NCBI GenBank assembly: GCA_016187935.1
Contig: JACPIU010000038.1
Span: 1-64,000 of the forward strand
Origin: Bdellovibrio sp.
GTDB taxonomy: Bacteria > Bdellovibrionota > Bacteriovoracia > Bacteriovoracales > Bacteriovoracaceae
Length of the DNA: 64,000 nucleotides
Reading direction: 5' to 3'
The first letter of the stretch is position 1. Each line of letters begins with the position of its first letter. Positions 24,628 through 34,356 of this stretch are shown one piece after another. Made by a program: the position numbers and the translations under genes. The notes below the pieces were generated by a model. The model was not told the DNA's origin. It saw only the letters and a list, made by a program, of their open reading frames with translations, and did not search any database.

Positions 24628-26651
24628 AATTCCGAAGAAGTGGAAATCAAACTGGCCGGGGCCCTCAGACCATTTTGATATAGGGCCTGATCTGAAGGGC
24701 GCAGGATATAGGGAGCATCAGAACGCATTTCCAGGAAGTAAGGAAAATTGTTCTGCTGATAGATAAAACGCGTCTGGTAGTGGATATTTTCCGGCCCAAA
24801 GAAAATGCTCAGGCCACGATTGCCTTTAAAATGCCCCGCCAAAGTTTCCCAAAATTGATAAAAGGCCTTGACATTTAAATGTTTCAAACGCTCCTCTCCA
24901 TCCAAGAAAGAGTTTCGTAAAACGCATTGAGATCGCAAGTTCTGTCGATGCGTGAGTTTAAACCAAAAGCTTTTTACTTTGAGATAGTCTTCGACTTCCC
25001 TTTTACAGGCTTCGCGTTCTGGCCCTGTCACTTCACGGTGAGAGAAGATACTCCAGGCCTGCTGTAACGTTTCCAGCAGCCACCAGTAATTATTTTTACT
25101 GCAAGAAGTGACGAAACAGGCCAAATCTAACTTTCGTTTATTGCTTTCATAATCCTGGGCCAAAAAGACCGTCATCCCGGGCAGACCCAAGGTAAATTGA
25201 TTCTCGAAGCGCCATGGGGTTTGGGCCGATTTTAAATGTTCCCGCCAATCCCCTTGAGGCGTGTCGGTCAAATTATAATCTTGAAAAAGACGCTTCAACT
25301 TCAATTTGGATAACCATTTCCATAGGCCTTTTCGCTGGACCAAATGAGTATAAGTGCGGTGCGAGCGAAAGGCCTGCTGTTCGGTGAGTGAATACGGTAT
25401 GTCTTTTTTAAAAAGATTTTCCTGGTGCTTATATTCAACCCCCGAATTCTTTTCGGTGTAATAGGGAATGCCGCGGAAAGCGGTGTAAAGGAAATCAATA
25501 ATTCCAAAAAGCGAACCCTGAAAAAGTGAAAAGAAGGAGTTGACTTTAAATTCTTGTCGTCGATCATGGCGATAGAAACGTTGATGCTCTTGTCCTGCCT
25601 CGGTATTTATATAGAGATCTTTCTCCTCGGTGTTCTCGCTGGCAGCAAAACGGAAAATGAGAAAAGTGAAATGGGTTTGAAAAGACATACTGTCAGTAAA
25701 TTCTTTTGCCACCAAAAAATCATTATAGGCATCGGTCTTCTGCAACGAAAGGACTTGTGAGGCATGCCAGGTCAGATTCTCCCAACTAGAAAATCTTTCA
25801 TCATAGGGAAAAAGGTAATCGGCCTTGTAGGCCATTTGCTTATTGTAGGACAGACCGAAATCAATCAAAGAAAGTTGAATAAATTTGTATAACTCCATTC
25901 CCAAAGTGGCTTCAACAGAAAGCCCGACCCGTTTCTCAATCTCGATCCCAATCCGTAGTGCCGGGAGCAATTTCTGCTGGTACGCCACTTCGCGTTTGGA
26001 GGCCCGGTAGAGAGAAGCGGTGGCCCTGACGTCGCCCGAGATGCCATAGGGCCCTGACCAGTGTAACTTGGCCTGGCCATCCACATACAGCCAATCCTCG
26101 CTCATAATATTGTCACCGGTCTTTAGCTGCTGAATGCCGTGACTGGTAAAAAACCAAAACGGTGTGAGAAGATAACGCAAATCCGAAGCATAGGCCTCCA
26201 CCTTGGTGGCATGAACATGATAACTTCTAAAACGCTTTTCAATTGAAATTTTGGCCGCCGCTGATCCCGCAAGATTGCCCAAATTGACATCGCCCATGGC
26301 CAGTTCTTTTTTAAACAACTCGATCAGGGCCTCGGCCTTGAAATAAAATGAAACTTGATCATCCACGACCCAACCCTGTTTGGAAATTAAATCGGGGTAA
26401 ACGTTTCTCCATATTTTCAAATCAAAAGCCCCAAAATCCAGCGAAGTTTGATAACTTCTCTGTGCATTGCCCGCCAGTAAATCGGGTGTCTCGCCAAAAA
26501 GTTGACTAAACTCTTTATCTCCTGCCCAGGCCTGATATTGCTGCAAAACTTGGCCCAGAGATTCTGCCCCAGATCGAGCATAAGAATATTGGGAATAAAT
26601 AAGCAGACTGATGGCCAAGGCCAATTCTAATAGCAGGATTTTTGTTTTCAT
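24624..26651 (-). CDS. Large exported protein of unknown function
   Basis: 675 residues from ATG 26651, which begins a signal peptide (KTKILLLELALAISLLIYSQYSYA). The mature part is rich in aromatic residues with alternating patterns (WLYVDGQAKLHWSG, FQTHFTFLIFRFA) and has a later Cys cluster (LACFVTSCSKNN, EACKREVEDYL, RSQCVLRNSF). This suggests an outer-membrane or periplasmic protein with a disulfide-bonded C-terminal region. I do not recognise a family. It may be co-transcribed with 26839-27399 and 27424-29103, also exported and on the same strand. Confidence 0.7.
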   Translation of the reverse strand: MKTKILLLELALAISLLIYSQYSYARSGAESLGQVLQQYQAWAGDKEFSQLFGETPDLLAGNAQRSYQTSLDFGAFDLKIWRNVYPDLISKQGWVVDDQVSFYFKAEALIELFKKELAMGDVNLGNLAGSAAAKISIEKRFRSYHVHATKVEAYASDLRYLLTPFWFFTSHGIQQLKTGDNIMSEDWLYVDGQAKLHWSGPYGISGDVRATASLYRASKREVAYQQKLLPALRIGIEIEKRVGLSVEATLGMELYKFIQLSLIDFGLSYNKQMAYKADYLFPYDERFSSWENLTWHASQVLSLQKTDAYNDFLVAKEFTDSMSFQTHFTFLIFRFAASENTEEKDLYINTEAGQEHQRFYRHDRRQEFKVNSFFSLFQGSLFGIIDFLYTAFRGIPYYTEKNSGVEYKHQENLFKKDIPYSLTEQQAFRSHRTYTHLVQRKGLWKWLSKLKLKRLFQDYNLTDTPQGDWREHLKSAQTPWRFENQFTLGLPGMTVFLAQDYESNKRKLDLACFVTSCSKNNYWWLLETLQQAWSIFSHREVTGPEREACKREVEDYLKVKSFWFKLTHRQNLRSQCVLRNSFLDGEERLKHLNVKAFYQFWETLAGHFKGNRGLSIFFGPENIHYQTRFIYQQNNFPYFLEMRSDAPYILRPSDQALYQNGLRAPASLISTSSEF

Positions 26652-26838
26652 AAAATTTTGACGGGTAAGCCGTAGGTGCAATGGTCTGGGCCAGCTATGA
26701 ATCAAACGTGCAGGTTAACAGGCCCGATGAGGCAAGATGCTACGTATTATACCCTGATACCGGAACTTCGGCAAAAATGGCCATCAACCTTATGAAATGA
26801 TTAATGACGATGATCCGGCAAAAAAGTCCTATGATCAT

Positions 26839-27399
26839 CTATGGCAAAATAGTATGGGGAATGAGGTGAATAATCTTTCCGGTCTTTTCATTACCCATAA
26901 TTTCGAATTTTTTCAAAATAAAGAGGTCTTTATGATTGAACGGGGAACTGTCGTCGATAATCGAAGTATCTACTTTTCCCTGACCTTGAGGAATCGAACC
27001 ATCTAGATTTCGAATCGCCACTTTTTCAATATAGGGAGAATGCACTACGATCATGACATAATTGAATTGCAGCGCCCCAACTCGCGCTACGGCAGTGGTG
27101 GGAATAGAAACTAATTCACCATTACCATGGACTTCAAATGGACCTTCAATTTTCATAACCTGACGAATGCGGGGACGTGAACCAGCTATGCCAAGCCCGG
27201 CCTCGCGCCCTGAAACAAAAAAGACGGTGGCATAAAGTCCGCGATAAGTATCCAGTCCTTTAAGATGAAAAGTATTGATGTTTTCAAGGGCACCACGACC
27301 TGTCACAATCCGATCGCCAGGTGCTGCGGAAACTTTTCCCACTAAGAGCAAAAGACTTAAGGCCAAAAAACCAATCAAACTCTTAATCTGCATTACCAT
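26839..27399 (-). CDS. Exported protein of unknown function
   Basis: 186 residues with a clear signal peptide (KSLIGFLALSLLLLVGKVSAAPG). The mature domain is predicted beta-rich (GLYATVFFVSGREAGLGIAG, FNYVMIVVHSPYIEKVAIRNL). ATG 27399 follows AAGGAGAG. It lies 25 bp downstream of the 562-residue exported protein and is probably in the same operon. No family recognised. Confidence 0.7.
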   Translation of the reverse strand: MVMQIKSLIGFLALSLLLLVGKVSAAPGDRIVTGRGALENINTFHLKGLDTYRGLYATVFFVSGREAGLGIAGSRPRIRQVMKIEGPFEVHGNGELVSIPTTAVARVGALQFNYVMIVVHSPYIEKVAIRNLDGSIPQGQGKVDTSIIDDSSPFNHKDLFILKKFEIMGNEKTGKIIHLIPHTILP

Positions 27400-27423
27400 A
27401 GACTCTCTCCTTTCAATATCACA

Positions 27424-29103
27424 TCATTCAGTCAATCCAAGTTCCATAAAAACCACCAGATGACCATTGGGATCAATTTTGGTTAATTTCGTGCTGATGG
27501 GAATACCACTTAATTCTTTGGGTAAAGGCAAGTCTTCACTGAGCACCATTCCACTCACCGCCTTGGAAATGTCTTTCAGTTTGTCTTTCATCTTGTTACG
27601 AACAGTCTTTTTAAACAGACGGATAAATTTGCTATCGATTGATGCTGAGTTGATATCGATCCCTTTCACCAACATGGGATTTTTCCCATCACTGGTTCGG
27701 GCAAAATCTAATTCCAAATCCATTTTGATCTGGATAGGATTGCGGACGAAAATCTTTTGCCAGCCGGTCACGGTATACTTGCTGAGGATAGTTAAGGTGG
27801 CGGGGCGATTGGCAGCTCCTTTCCCCACCAAGGTCAATTTGGGTGCCGTGACCAAATCCAATTTCTCACCACTTTTGGTTTTCATATTGCTAAAATACTG
27901 TCGCCGTTGTCCATATTGCAGCATACGATTGATCAGTCCTTGATTCAAAGACAAGGCCAGGTCGAAATCGACACCAATAAAGGTGGTCACCGCCGGGGCA
28001 TTCGCCGCCACAAGGTCTGCTGGAATGCCGATGTCTTCCCGAAATTTTGGATCATAGACATATCCATTAAGCCCGGCGTGTAACATGGGCCCTGGGAGAA
28101 CTTCAAGAGTGCTGGGATAAACACCCCAGCGGTAGTTCACATCCTTTTTTCCAGTTTCAATTCCCACTGGCTCCATCTGGTTAATCTCCACATGACTTTT
28201 GGAGAGGATTTGGGTGGCACGCTGGCGCGCCATAGGAATCAGAGTTTCATTCAATGTTTTCTGAATTGTTTCGCGCAGACCGACCACTAACTTTGGCAGT
28301 TGTGCGCGTACTAATTTTTCCACCTCGCTGGCACGTAGGAAAGCGCGACGGCCATTAATGCGAATTTCCACCACCGGCAACACCATGGGTGTTCTGAAAG
28401 ATGTTTGCAATGGAACCGTGTCAATGTTGGTTTTAATATCTCCCATTCTGAAATCAATGCCGGCATCGTCCATCACATAGGCTTGAGCTTCTAAACTGAT
28501 TTCCAGCGGGACGTTATTGCCATCGGCCAGTTCCAGATAAAAACCATCGACGCCTACATCTCCAAGGAAAGCATGCTTGAGATCGCGGGCACGCACCTTA
28601 TCCACATACAACCTCAAGGCGCGGGCCTTGAAATTTGCCTGCAAGCGTACTCCAGAACGATTAGTTAATTCGTCCAAAGTGTTCCCGAGCACTTTCACTC
28701 CGGCCTTTTCCCACTCACCGGTAATCTCAACTCCATCGGCGGTCACCTGAAATTGATGCTCATTTTTAATGGTGAATCCGCGGAAAAATTGGCGAAAATA
28801 AGTGCGCACTTTTTTGGCAATGTCTTGTAAATTAGGATTTGGCACCAATTGCTCGAACGTCATCACTTCCAAAGTCTTTTCAATCTTCTCAAAAAAATAT
28901 GAATTGGAAGAAAAACCGTTGGCCTCTACCAATTTATCAATCCTATTTTCGATCAGATTGAGACCACGAGGACCAACATAGATGCCAACCACATGGTTGA
29001 TATCCTGCCCTTCAATGACAGGGGCCGCCCAGCTTTCCGGTGCAATTAAAACCACCAAGATGAAATAAAATAGCAGGCCTTTTTTCCAGCATCGTTCAAT
29101 CAT
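27424..29103 (-). CDS. Exported protein, possibly with a lipid-binding TULIP-like fold
   Basis: 559 residues from ATG 29103 (AAAGGG upstream; ATG 29112 adds three). Signal peptide GLLFYFILVVLIAPESWAAP. The order GLNLIENRIDKLVEA, long amphipathic beta segments (GVEITGEWEKAGVKVLG, GVRLQANFKARALRLYVDKV) and a central amphipathic helix (VEKLVRAQLPKLVVGLRETIQKTL), followed by a second similar half, recalls two-domain BPI/TULIP proteins that bind lipids. This is a pattern-based suggestion only. It is beside an Mla-type lipid transport operon. Confidence 0.6.
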   Translation of the reverse strand: MIERCWKKGLLFYFILVVLIAPESWAAPVIEGQDINHVVGIYVGPRGLNLIENRIDKLVEANGFSSNSYFFEKIEKTLEVMTFEQLVPNPNLQDIAKKVRTYFRQFFRGFTIKNEHQFQVTADGVEITGEWEKAGVKVLGNTLDELTNRSGVRLQANFKARALRLYVDKVRARDLKHAFLGDVGVDGFYLELADGNNVPLEISLEAQAYVMDDAGIDFRMGDIKTNIDTVPLQTSFRTPMVLPVVEIRINGRRAFLRASEVEKLVRAQLPKLVVGLRETIQKTLNETLIPMARQRATQILSKSHVEINQMEPVGIETGKKDVNYRWGVYPSTLEVLPGPMLHAGLNGYVYDPKFREDIGIPADLVAANAPAVTTFIGVDFDLALSLNQGLINRMLQYGQRRQYFSNMKTKSGEKLDLVTAPKLTLVGKGAANRPATLTILSKYTVTGWQKIFVRNPIQIKMDLELDFARTSDGKNPMLVKGIDINSASIDSKFIRLFKKTVRNKMKDKLKDISKAVSGMVLSEDLPLPKELSGIPISTKLTKIDPNGHLVVFMELGLTE

Positions 29104-29268
29104 AGGAATCATCCCTTTGAATCATAAAAATGCACGCCTAGTGTAAGGGAGATAGGAATTTTAACCACTGGTCCTATATATTTTATATTGGGTCGCTTTC
29201 AAGCAACCATAACTAGTTGTTTTCACGTTAGTCTATGGTCGTAAAACAAAACGGCCGATAAGTCCTAC

Positions 29269-30150
29269 ATGCGGTCTCAATCGCTTTTTTACCTTGCCTT
29301 GTTCTTGATCGCCATCCCATGGACGGTGAAAAGTGACTGTTCCAATTTGCCAGAAGTCCTGAGACAAAAGGATGTTAATGGGGCCCTGGCCCCTTCAATT
29401 CAGGCGGTAGAGCAACTCAAAACAGCTAAACCGCGCCTGGTGAATTTGCGAGAGATAAGCTGGCCAGCATCAGGGCTTCGCCCGCCATGGCAGCGAACAA
29501 TTTTGCGAGAACTTAAATCCGTCTTCCAAGTTTTCAAATTGGCCGAGCGAACCGAAGATATCACCCCGGAGGCACTGCCGGTCGGCCATGCTGATAATCC
29601 CTATCCCCTGGCACTCATTCCTCTATGCTCGGGTTCCTATCACGGACATGGAATGGCCATTACCGCCTCTCATTGTTTACGTTCAAAGCGCACTCCGGTT
29701 GAGGAACTACACATTTTTCGCTTTTATCAATATAAAATTCAAGATCAACATTTGGTGGTGGATTACTATCGGGATTATAAAATTGTCTTGGGATCAGTAG
29801 AACGCACAGGCGACCTTGCCCAAGTAAAGTTGGCCCCCACTCCTGGAGCTCTCATTCATCCTGTTACCACTCACTCGACCCAAACCAGACCGAACGAATA
29901 CACGGCCATTGGCTTTCCAAGCCATTTGGTGGCCTCTCCTTTTGTCTCTCTGGATTGTCGTCTTATGAATGACTCCTGCGGGGTCAATGAAATATGCTTT
30001 GAACAATGTCCGACCTTAGGTGGAATGTCGGGTGGGCCAGTGGCGAGAAGAAATCGAGCATCAAGAGGGTATCAAGAACAATGGGGGATCGTAAGTGAGT
30101 CCAGCAATGATGGTACTCTCCGATCCCCCACATTCACTTCATCAAATTAA
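29269..30150 (+). CDS. Exported trypsin-like (S1) serine protease
   Basis: 293 residues. Signal peptide at 1-22, then about 90 residues of possible propeptide, then the protease domain with His135 (MAITASHCL), Asp182 (TGDLAQVKL) and Ser254 (GGMSGGPV). Cysteines at 120/136 and 230-247 could form disulfides. It is divergently transcribed from the TULIP-like gene and converges on the exported protein at 30158-30877, with 7 bp between stops. S1 proteases of this kind are secreted to the periplasm or medium. Confidence 0.85.
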   Translation: MRSQSLFYLALFLIAIPWTVKSDCSNLPEVLRQKDVNGALAPSIQAVEQLKTAKPRLVNLREISWPASGLRPPWQRTILRELKSVFQVFKLAERTEDITPEALPVGHADNPYPLALIPLCSGSYHGHGMAITASHCLRSKRTPVEELHIFRFYQYKIQDQHLVVDYYRDYKIVLGSVERTGDLAQVKLAPTPGALIHPVTTHSTQTRPNEYTAIGFPSHLVASPFVSLDCRLMNDSCGVNEICFEQCPTLGGMSGGPVARRNRASRGYQEQWGIVSESSNDGTLRSPTFTSSN

Positions 30151-30157
30151 AAACTAC

Positions 30158-30877
30158 TTAATCAACTTGGTAAAGAGTTCCATTACCAGTCAAGTGGTAG
30201 TTGTACGAATTACGAATATCCTTGAAGACCGTCTTGGCAATATAAGATATTTTCAAAGTCAATCCCGCAACTGGGTTTTCTCTCGTCCCACGATTAGTGA
30301 TGGCCACGACTTCACTCTTGGCACTGAAATCAAAACCCCAAGCAACGCTGACGTCATTAGCAGTGACACTGGCACCGGCAATGTAGGCGCCTTTGCCATT
30401 TAACTGGCCACCGGGCTGGAAGGCAATCGAATAGGTAAAGGCGATCACTTCCATACCATAAAGATTTTTATAAGTGACTCGATATCCAATGGCCTTGGGA
30501 GCATTCCAGCCACTTAAATCATAAAGCGATCCATCTTGCCCTGCCTCGCGAGGAAGGACATGGACAGTCGGAAGATTGGTATTCACCACAGGTCTCCCGG
30601 CCTCAATAATCACCCATATCTTTTTTCCTAGGGCAATCAACTGGTCGACCACCATGATCACCTCACCGAGGTTTTTTTCACGACTTTCAGTCGGGGCCAG
30701 AAAATCATCAACCACTTCATAGGCCGCAACATCTTTTTCCACTTCTACGCTGGCAATTTTGAAATAATCTTCGCCCATAAGTGCGGCGTCCTTTTCTGTC
30801 CCCATTGCAAAAGCAGTGTTTAAATTCATCAATCCCACGAACGTAACCAACACGAAATACATAGTTACCTTACTCAT
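30158..30877 (-). CDS. Exported protein of unknown function
   Basis: 239 residues from ATG 30877, opening a signal peptide (SKVTMYFVLVTFVGLMNLNTAFA). The mature part has an acidic helical segment (about 20-80) and a beta-rich C-terminal domain (PKAIGYRVTYKNLYGMEVIAF, VSVAWGFDFSAKSEVVAI) ending in NYHLTGNGTLYQVD. I do not recognise the family. Flanked by two proteases in a stretch made almost wholly of exported proteins. Confidence 0.65.
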   Translation of the reverse strand: MSKVTMYFVLVTFVGLMNLNTAFAMGTEKDAALMGEDYFKIASVEVEKDVAAYEVVDDFLAPTESREKNLGEVIMVVDQLIALGKKIWVIIEAGRPVVNTNLPTVHVLPREAGQDGSLYDLSGWNAPKAIGYRVTYKNLYGMEVIAFTYSIAFQPGGQLNGKGAYIAGASVTANDVSVAWGFDFSAKSEVVAITNRGTRENPVAGLTLKISYIAKTVFKDIRNSYNYHLTGNGTLYQVD

Positions 30878-31083
30878 AAAGTCCCTCCCCAAAAGGTTGC
30901 TACGGCACCTGCGCCGCGAACATTTGAATGCAGCGTTGATAACAAAAGAAGGACAAAAAACCCTAATTTATAATTTTTACAAACTCTTACCTGTAATTCC
31001 TACATGATCTTACAACAAAACCATGTACTTTTTTCACACTATGGATGAGGGCCCTTGCAAAGATATGACTGGCACAAATGAGA

Positions 31084-31101
31084 AGGCCCCATCCATGGGG
31101 C
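31084..31101. repeat. Perfect hairpin downstream of a subtilisin gene
   Basis: GGCCCCAT-CC-ATGGGGCC, an 8-bp GC-rich stem with a two-base loop about 40 bp past the stop of the minus-strand gene at 31142. It lacks a convincing T-run on either strand, so it is at best a weak terminator or an mRNA 3' stabiliser. Confidence 0.5.
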
Positions 31102-31141
31102 CAAAACAAAATCCTTTTGCCATTATGATAGACTGTAAATA

Positions 31142-32506
31142 TTAGAATTTAAAGGGTGATGGTAGCGGTAAAACAAAATCCCCCACAGACTCACCCATCG
31201 GACCAATTTCCTTGTCCAAATCCGAAACTTGATCTTGAACCTCTTCATGCGCCTGTTCCAACGCCCGATGCATTGGTAGGTTCAAGGATAGCTCAGCGGC
31301 ACGAACAGCGCGTTTCTCGTTCACGACACCTTCACTCAATACTTTCCCTTTAAGGAAATCTTTTACGTCAACTGTTTTAAGGATGATGCTTTTGATATCG
31401 GTGGCATTCAAAAGCTTGTTGGCATCTTTTATACGAGCGGCGACATTACTGACATAAGGGGCCGCCTGGCTGGTACCACTTACCTTCAGATACTGGTTTC
31501 CTGGCACCGACGATTCAATCGCCACACCGGGAGCGGCCACATCAACCATCTTGGCCCCATAATTAGAGAATGACGCCAATTTTCCAAGGCCTAAAGTGGC
31601 CGCCACGGAAAGAGTATTGCTACTTCTGATATTGGTTGGGCTGGAAGGAAATTTATCATTGTCAGTGCCATCATTGCCTGCGGCAAAGACAAATAAGGTA
31701 TTGGGTGCTGCCTGGACCATGTGGGCCCCTTCTTGCACCAGAGTGTTGATAAAGTGTACGGCCAAACTATGCCCTTCTTCTTCAGTTGGTTCACGTTGCA
31801 AAAGAGCTTTAAACAACACTCCCACAATCATGCGCGCTTGCTCATATCCGGTTCCAAAAGAACCATTGGCAATGTCGGCCTTATGCCCGTCAATGTAAAC
31901 AGCAATTTCCTGAAGCAGTTTCATCTGCTGTTTCGCCAATTGCCCAAGTCCTGCTTTAATAAGCACGATGCCTAAATCATTTCCCAAGTCACCTTTGTTT
32001 CCGAGTCCGGGAAGAGCAACTTCGGTAGGGATCAATTTGATACCCAGGATTTTGGCATCGTCGGCCTCTTTCGCGGCAATACCCGAGACGTGCGTCCCAT
32101 GCATAAAGTTTCCGTAGGTCGTGAGTGTCTTCACAAACTCAGCATCCTCGATCTTGGCACGCATCCAGGCGATTTCTTCTGCTGTTGCCGTCCCCAGTAA
32201 AGCTTTGGACTGGACTTCAAAGAACTTTCTGACATCCGCAGTCAGATAAGGAAGATATTTGTAATCAATCAACAGATTATTGCCCTCAGCAAAATTCCAA
32301 CCGTTCACATCGTCTTGATAACCATTGCGGTCTTCGTCTCTCTGGTTATTGGCAATTTCGGTAGGATTTACCCACGCTTTGGGATAAATATCTTTGTGAA
32401 GCATATCGGTGCCTGAATCAATAATGGCCACCACGGAGGCCAATACCGGAGCATTCAAACTCATTAGAAATAGCACTGAAAAAACCATACTTAGTTTTAA
32501 TTTCAT
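31142..32506 (-). CDS. Exported subtilisin-like (S8) protease without a propeptide
   Basis: 454 residues. Signal peptide 1-24, then the catalytic Asp30 (VAIIDSGTD) follows almost at once, so there is no room for the usual I9 propeptide. His136 (MHGTHVSG) and Ser346 (VSGTSQAAPY) complete the triad. A long helical insertion (about 180-260) lies between His and Ser. The C-terminal tail (about 395-454) is acidic and helical. ATG 32506 follows GGAGGAGA. Folding without a propeptide suggests an intramolecular chaperone elsewhere or the helical insert in that role (inference). Confidence 0.9.
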   Translation of the reverse strand: MKLKLSMVFSVLFLMSLNAPVLASVVAIIDSGTDMLHKDIYPKAWVNPTEIANNQRDEDRNGYQDDVNGWNFAEGNNLLIDYKYLPYLTADVRKFFEVQSKALLGTATAEEIAWMRAKIEDAEFVKTLTTYGNFMHGTHVSGIAAKEADDAKILGIKLIPTEVALPGLGNKGDLGNDLGIVLIKAGLGQLAKQQMKLLQEIAVYIDGHKADIANGSFGTGYEQARMIVGVLFKALLQREPTEEEGHSLAVHFINTLVQEGAHMVQAAPNTLFVFAAGNDGTDNDKFPSSPTNIRSSNTLSVAATLGLGKLASFSNYGAKMVDVAAPGVAIESSVPGNQYLKVSGTSQAAPYVSNVAARIKDANKLLNATDIKSIILKTVDVKDFLKGKVLSEGVVNEKRAVRAAELSLNLPMHRALEQAHEEVQDQVSDLDKEIGPMGESVGDFVLPLPSPFKF

Positions 32507-32632
32507 GAAAAATCTCCTCCGAGATAAGTTGAGATCGAATTTTTTTAAAGCTAAAGTATTTTTGCGGGTGTGTCAGGGCCTGTCAAACTCAAGAATCTGT
32601 CTTTTACTATCATTCCTGCCAGAGGAGAAGCT

Positions 32633-33643
32633 ATGCCGACAACCAAAATATTTGTGACGAGAATTATCCACAAGGATGCCCTAGATCTCTTGCAGCGAGA
32701 GGCCAAACAACACTCCTGGGAAATCAAAGTATGGCCCCATTCGCTTCCTCCATCACCGCTCGAACTGCGGCGTGAGGCCCAGGGCCATCAGGCGTTACTC
32801 ACCATGATTACCGACCGCATTGACCAAGACCTCTTAGATCGTCTGCCAGAACTCAAAGTGATCGCAAACCATGCCGTGGGTGTAGATAATATCGATTTGA
32901 AGGCGGCAGACAAGCGAGGCATAGCGGTAGGTAATACCCCGGATGTTTTAACGGCTGCCACCGCCGAACTGGGGTTGCTTCTTACCATGGCCCTCTTACG
33001 CAATCTGCCAGCGGCCATAAGCAAGGCCAAAACCAACCAATGGGGCGCTTGGGGGCCTCTGCTCGACTTGACCGTTCAACTTGGAGGCATGGAACCGGCC
33101 GATAATCCCCCCTTATTTGGCATCTATGGCATGGGTCGAATTGGGCAAAGTCTGGCGCGCATGCTTGCTCTTGGCCTCCAGGCGAATGTGGCCTACACCA
33201 ATACTCACGGCCCGCTCAATAATTTGAATTTTCCCGCCACCTGGCTTGCCAGTGAAGAACTGTTGGCCAAGTCCGACGTTCTCATTGTCACCATCCCCTC
33301 TAACCCGAATACCAAGGGTTTGTTCAACCAAGACACCTTGAAAAAGCTGAAAGTGGGCGCCTATTTTGTCAACCTTGCCCGTGGTGATCTGCACGATGAA
33401 GATGCTCTCTATCGTTTGCTCGAAGCTGAACATTTGGCGGGTGTGGCCCTCGATGTCACCAACCCAGAACCGGCCACTTTGGGAAGAAACCCCATCCTCT
33501 CCCATCCTCGGGCCATCATCACTCCTCATATTGGTTCGGCCACCACAAATGCTCGACGTCATATGGGTCTCCTATCGGCCCAAAACATCATTAACTATTT
33601 GAAATCCAAGCAAATGCCTCATCAGGTTAAAATCGCTTTATAA
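32633..33643 (+). CDS. D-2-hydroxyacid dehydrogenase (glyoxylate/hydroxypyruvate reductase-like)
   Basis: 336 residues from ATG 32633 with GAGGAG upstream. Catalytic domain split around a Rossmann NAD(P)-binding domain with GIYGMGRIGQSLARM (163-177). Active-site residues Arg250 (NLARGD), Glu279 (NPEP) and His299 (TPHIGSAT) are all present. The segment HAVGVDNIDLKAADKRGI is typical of GyaR/GhrB-like enzymes that reduce glyoxylate or hydroxypyruvate. It is the only clearly cytosolic metabolic enzyme in this secretome stretch. Confidence 0.9.
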   Translation: MPTTKIFVTRIIHKDALDLLQREAKQHSWEIKVWPHSLPPSPLELRREAQGHQALLTMITDRIDQDLLDRLPELKVIANHAVGVDNIDLKAADKRGIAVGNTPDVLTAATAELGLLLTMALLRNLPAAISKAKTNQWGAWGPLLDLTVQLGGMEPADNPPLFGIYGMGRIGQSLARMLALGLQANVAYTNTHGPLNNLNFPATWLASEELLAKSDVLIVTIPSNPNTKGLFNQDTLKKLKVGAYFVNLARGDLHDEDALYRLLEAEHLAGVALDVTNPEPATLGRNPILSHPRAIITPHIGSATTNARRHMGLLSAQNIINYLKSKQMPHQVKIAL

Positions 33644-33712
33644 ATTCTGGACATTCCTGCCTTGGCCTTGGTAGATACCCGACACTCAATATTTTAATTT
33701 TAGGGGGAGAAA

Positions 33713-34303
33713 ATGAAACTCTTAAGTGCACTCTTTATTCTTGCAATTTTATCTGGCTGCCTTCGCCTGAACGGCACCATGTCTGTCAAAGAACATCTGG
33801 TTTATAAAGATCACAACCGCGCTGAAGTCGTTTTGGCCGGCGAGTATAAGGCCCGTGCCACTGTAAAAGGACAGGATAAGATTGCCATCTATCTTGAGAG
33901 CGATTATGAAAAAAAACAAATCACTTTAAAATTCCCACAGGGAACAATTCTCCCTCGCAACAATGGCGATTTTTCTGTCTCGAACACTCAGCTCAATCAA
34001 CCTTTTTCAGTGGCAGGAAAATTTTTGACTGAAACCACATATAGCGATGTGGTCGAAGCACAAGAGAGTTGCCAATTTTACGAAGGGACTGTCTGTGACA
34101 CCTTCGCCTATGGTCCTTCATATCCAAATCGCTGCCGCCCGGTTTATGTACGGGGTGAACGCGATGTTAAATTCCGCAAAGTCACCACGGTTAAAAACCT
34201 GAATTTCACTCTGACTCAGGAAGGACAAGACAAAGCTGCCTTCACTGGCAAAGATGTTGATGAGGCCAAAGAGTATCTCTTTGTCGGCCCTTGCATGCTG
34301 TAA
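33713..34303 (+). CDS. Lipoprotein of unknown function
   Basis: 196 residues with a lipoprotein signal (LLSALFILAILSGC, lipid Cys16). The mature part is predicted beta-rich with four clustered cysteines (ESCQFYEGTVCDTF, NRCRPVYV) that could form disulfides in the periplasm. ATG 33713 follows AGGGGGAG. It is closed by the terminator at 34326-34356. No family recognised. Confidence 0.75.
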   Translation: MKLLSALFILAILSGCLRLNGTMSVKEHLVYKDHNRAEVVLAGEYKARATVKGQDKIAIYLESDYEKKQITLKFPQGTILPRNNGDFSVSNTQLNQPFSVAGKFLTETTYSDVVEAQESCQFYEGTVCDTFAYGPSYPNRCRPVYVRGERDVKFRKVTTVKNLNFTLTQEGQDKAAFTGKDVDEAKEYLFVGPCML

Positions 34304-34325
34304 AAACTTGAAAAATCATCAATCG

Positions 34326-34356
34326 AAAAGGCCTCAAATTTATTTTGAGGCCTTTT
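34326..34356. terminator. Bidirectional rho-independent terminator
   Basis: AAAAGGCCTCAAA (34326-34338) and TTTGAGGCCTTTT (34344-34356) form a 13-bp stem with a 5-nt loop, with A- and T-runs on both sides. It separates the convergent genes 33713-34303 (+) and 34340-35887 (-). The stop codon of the minus-strand gene sits at the hairpin loop. Confidence 0.88.
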
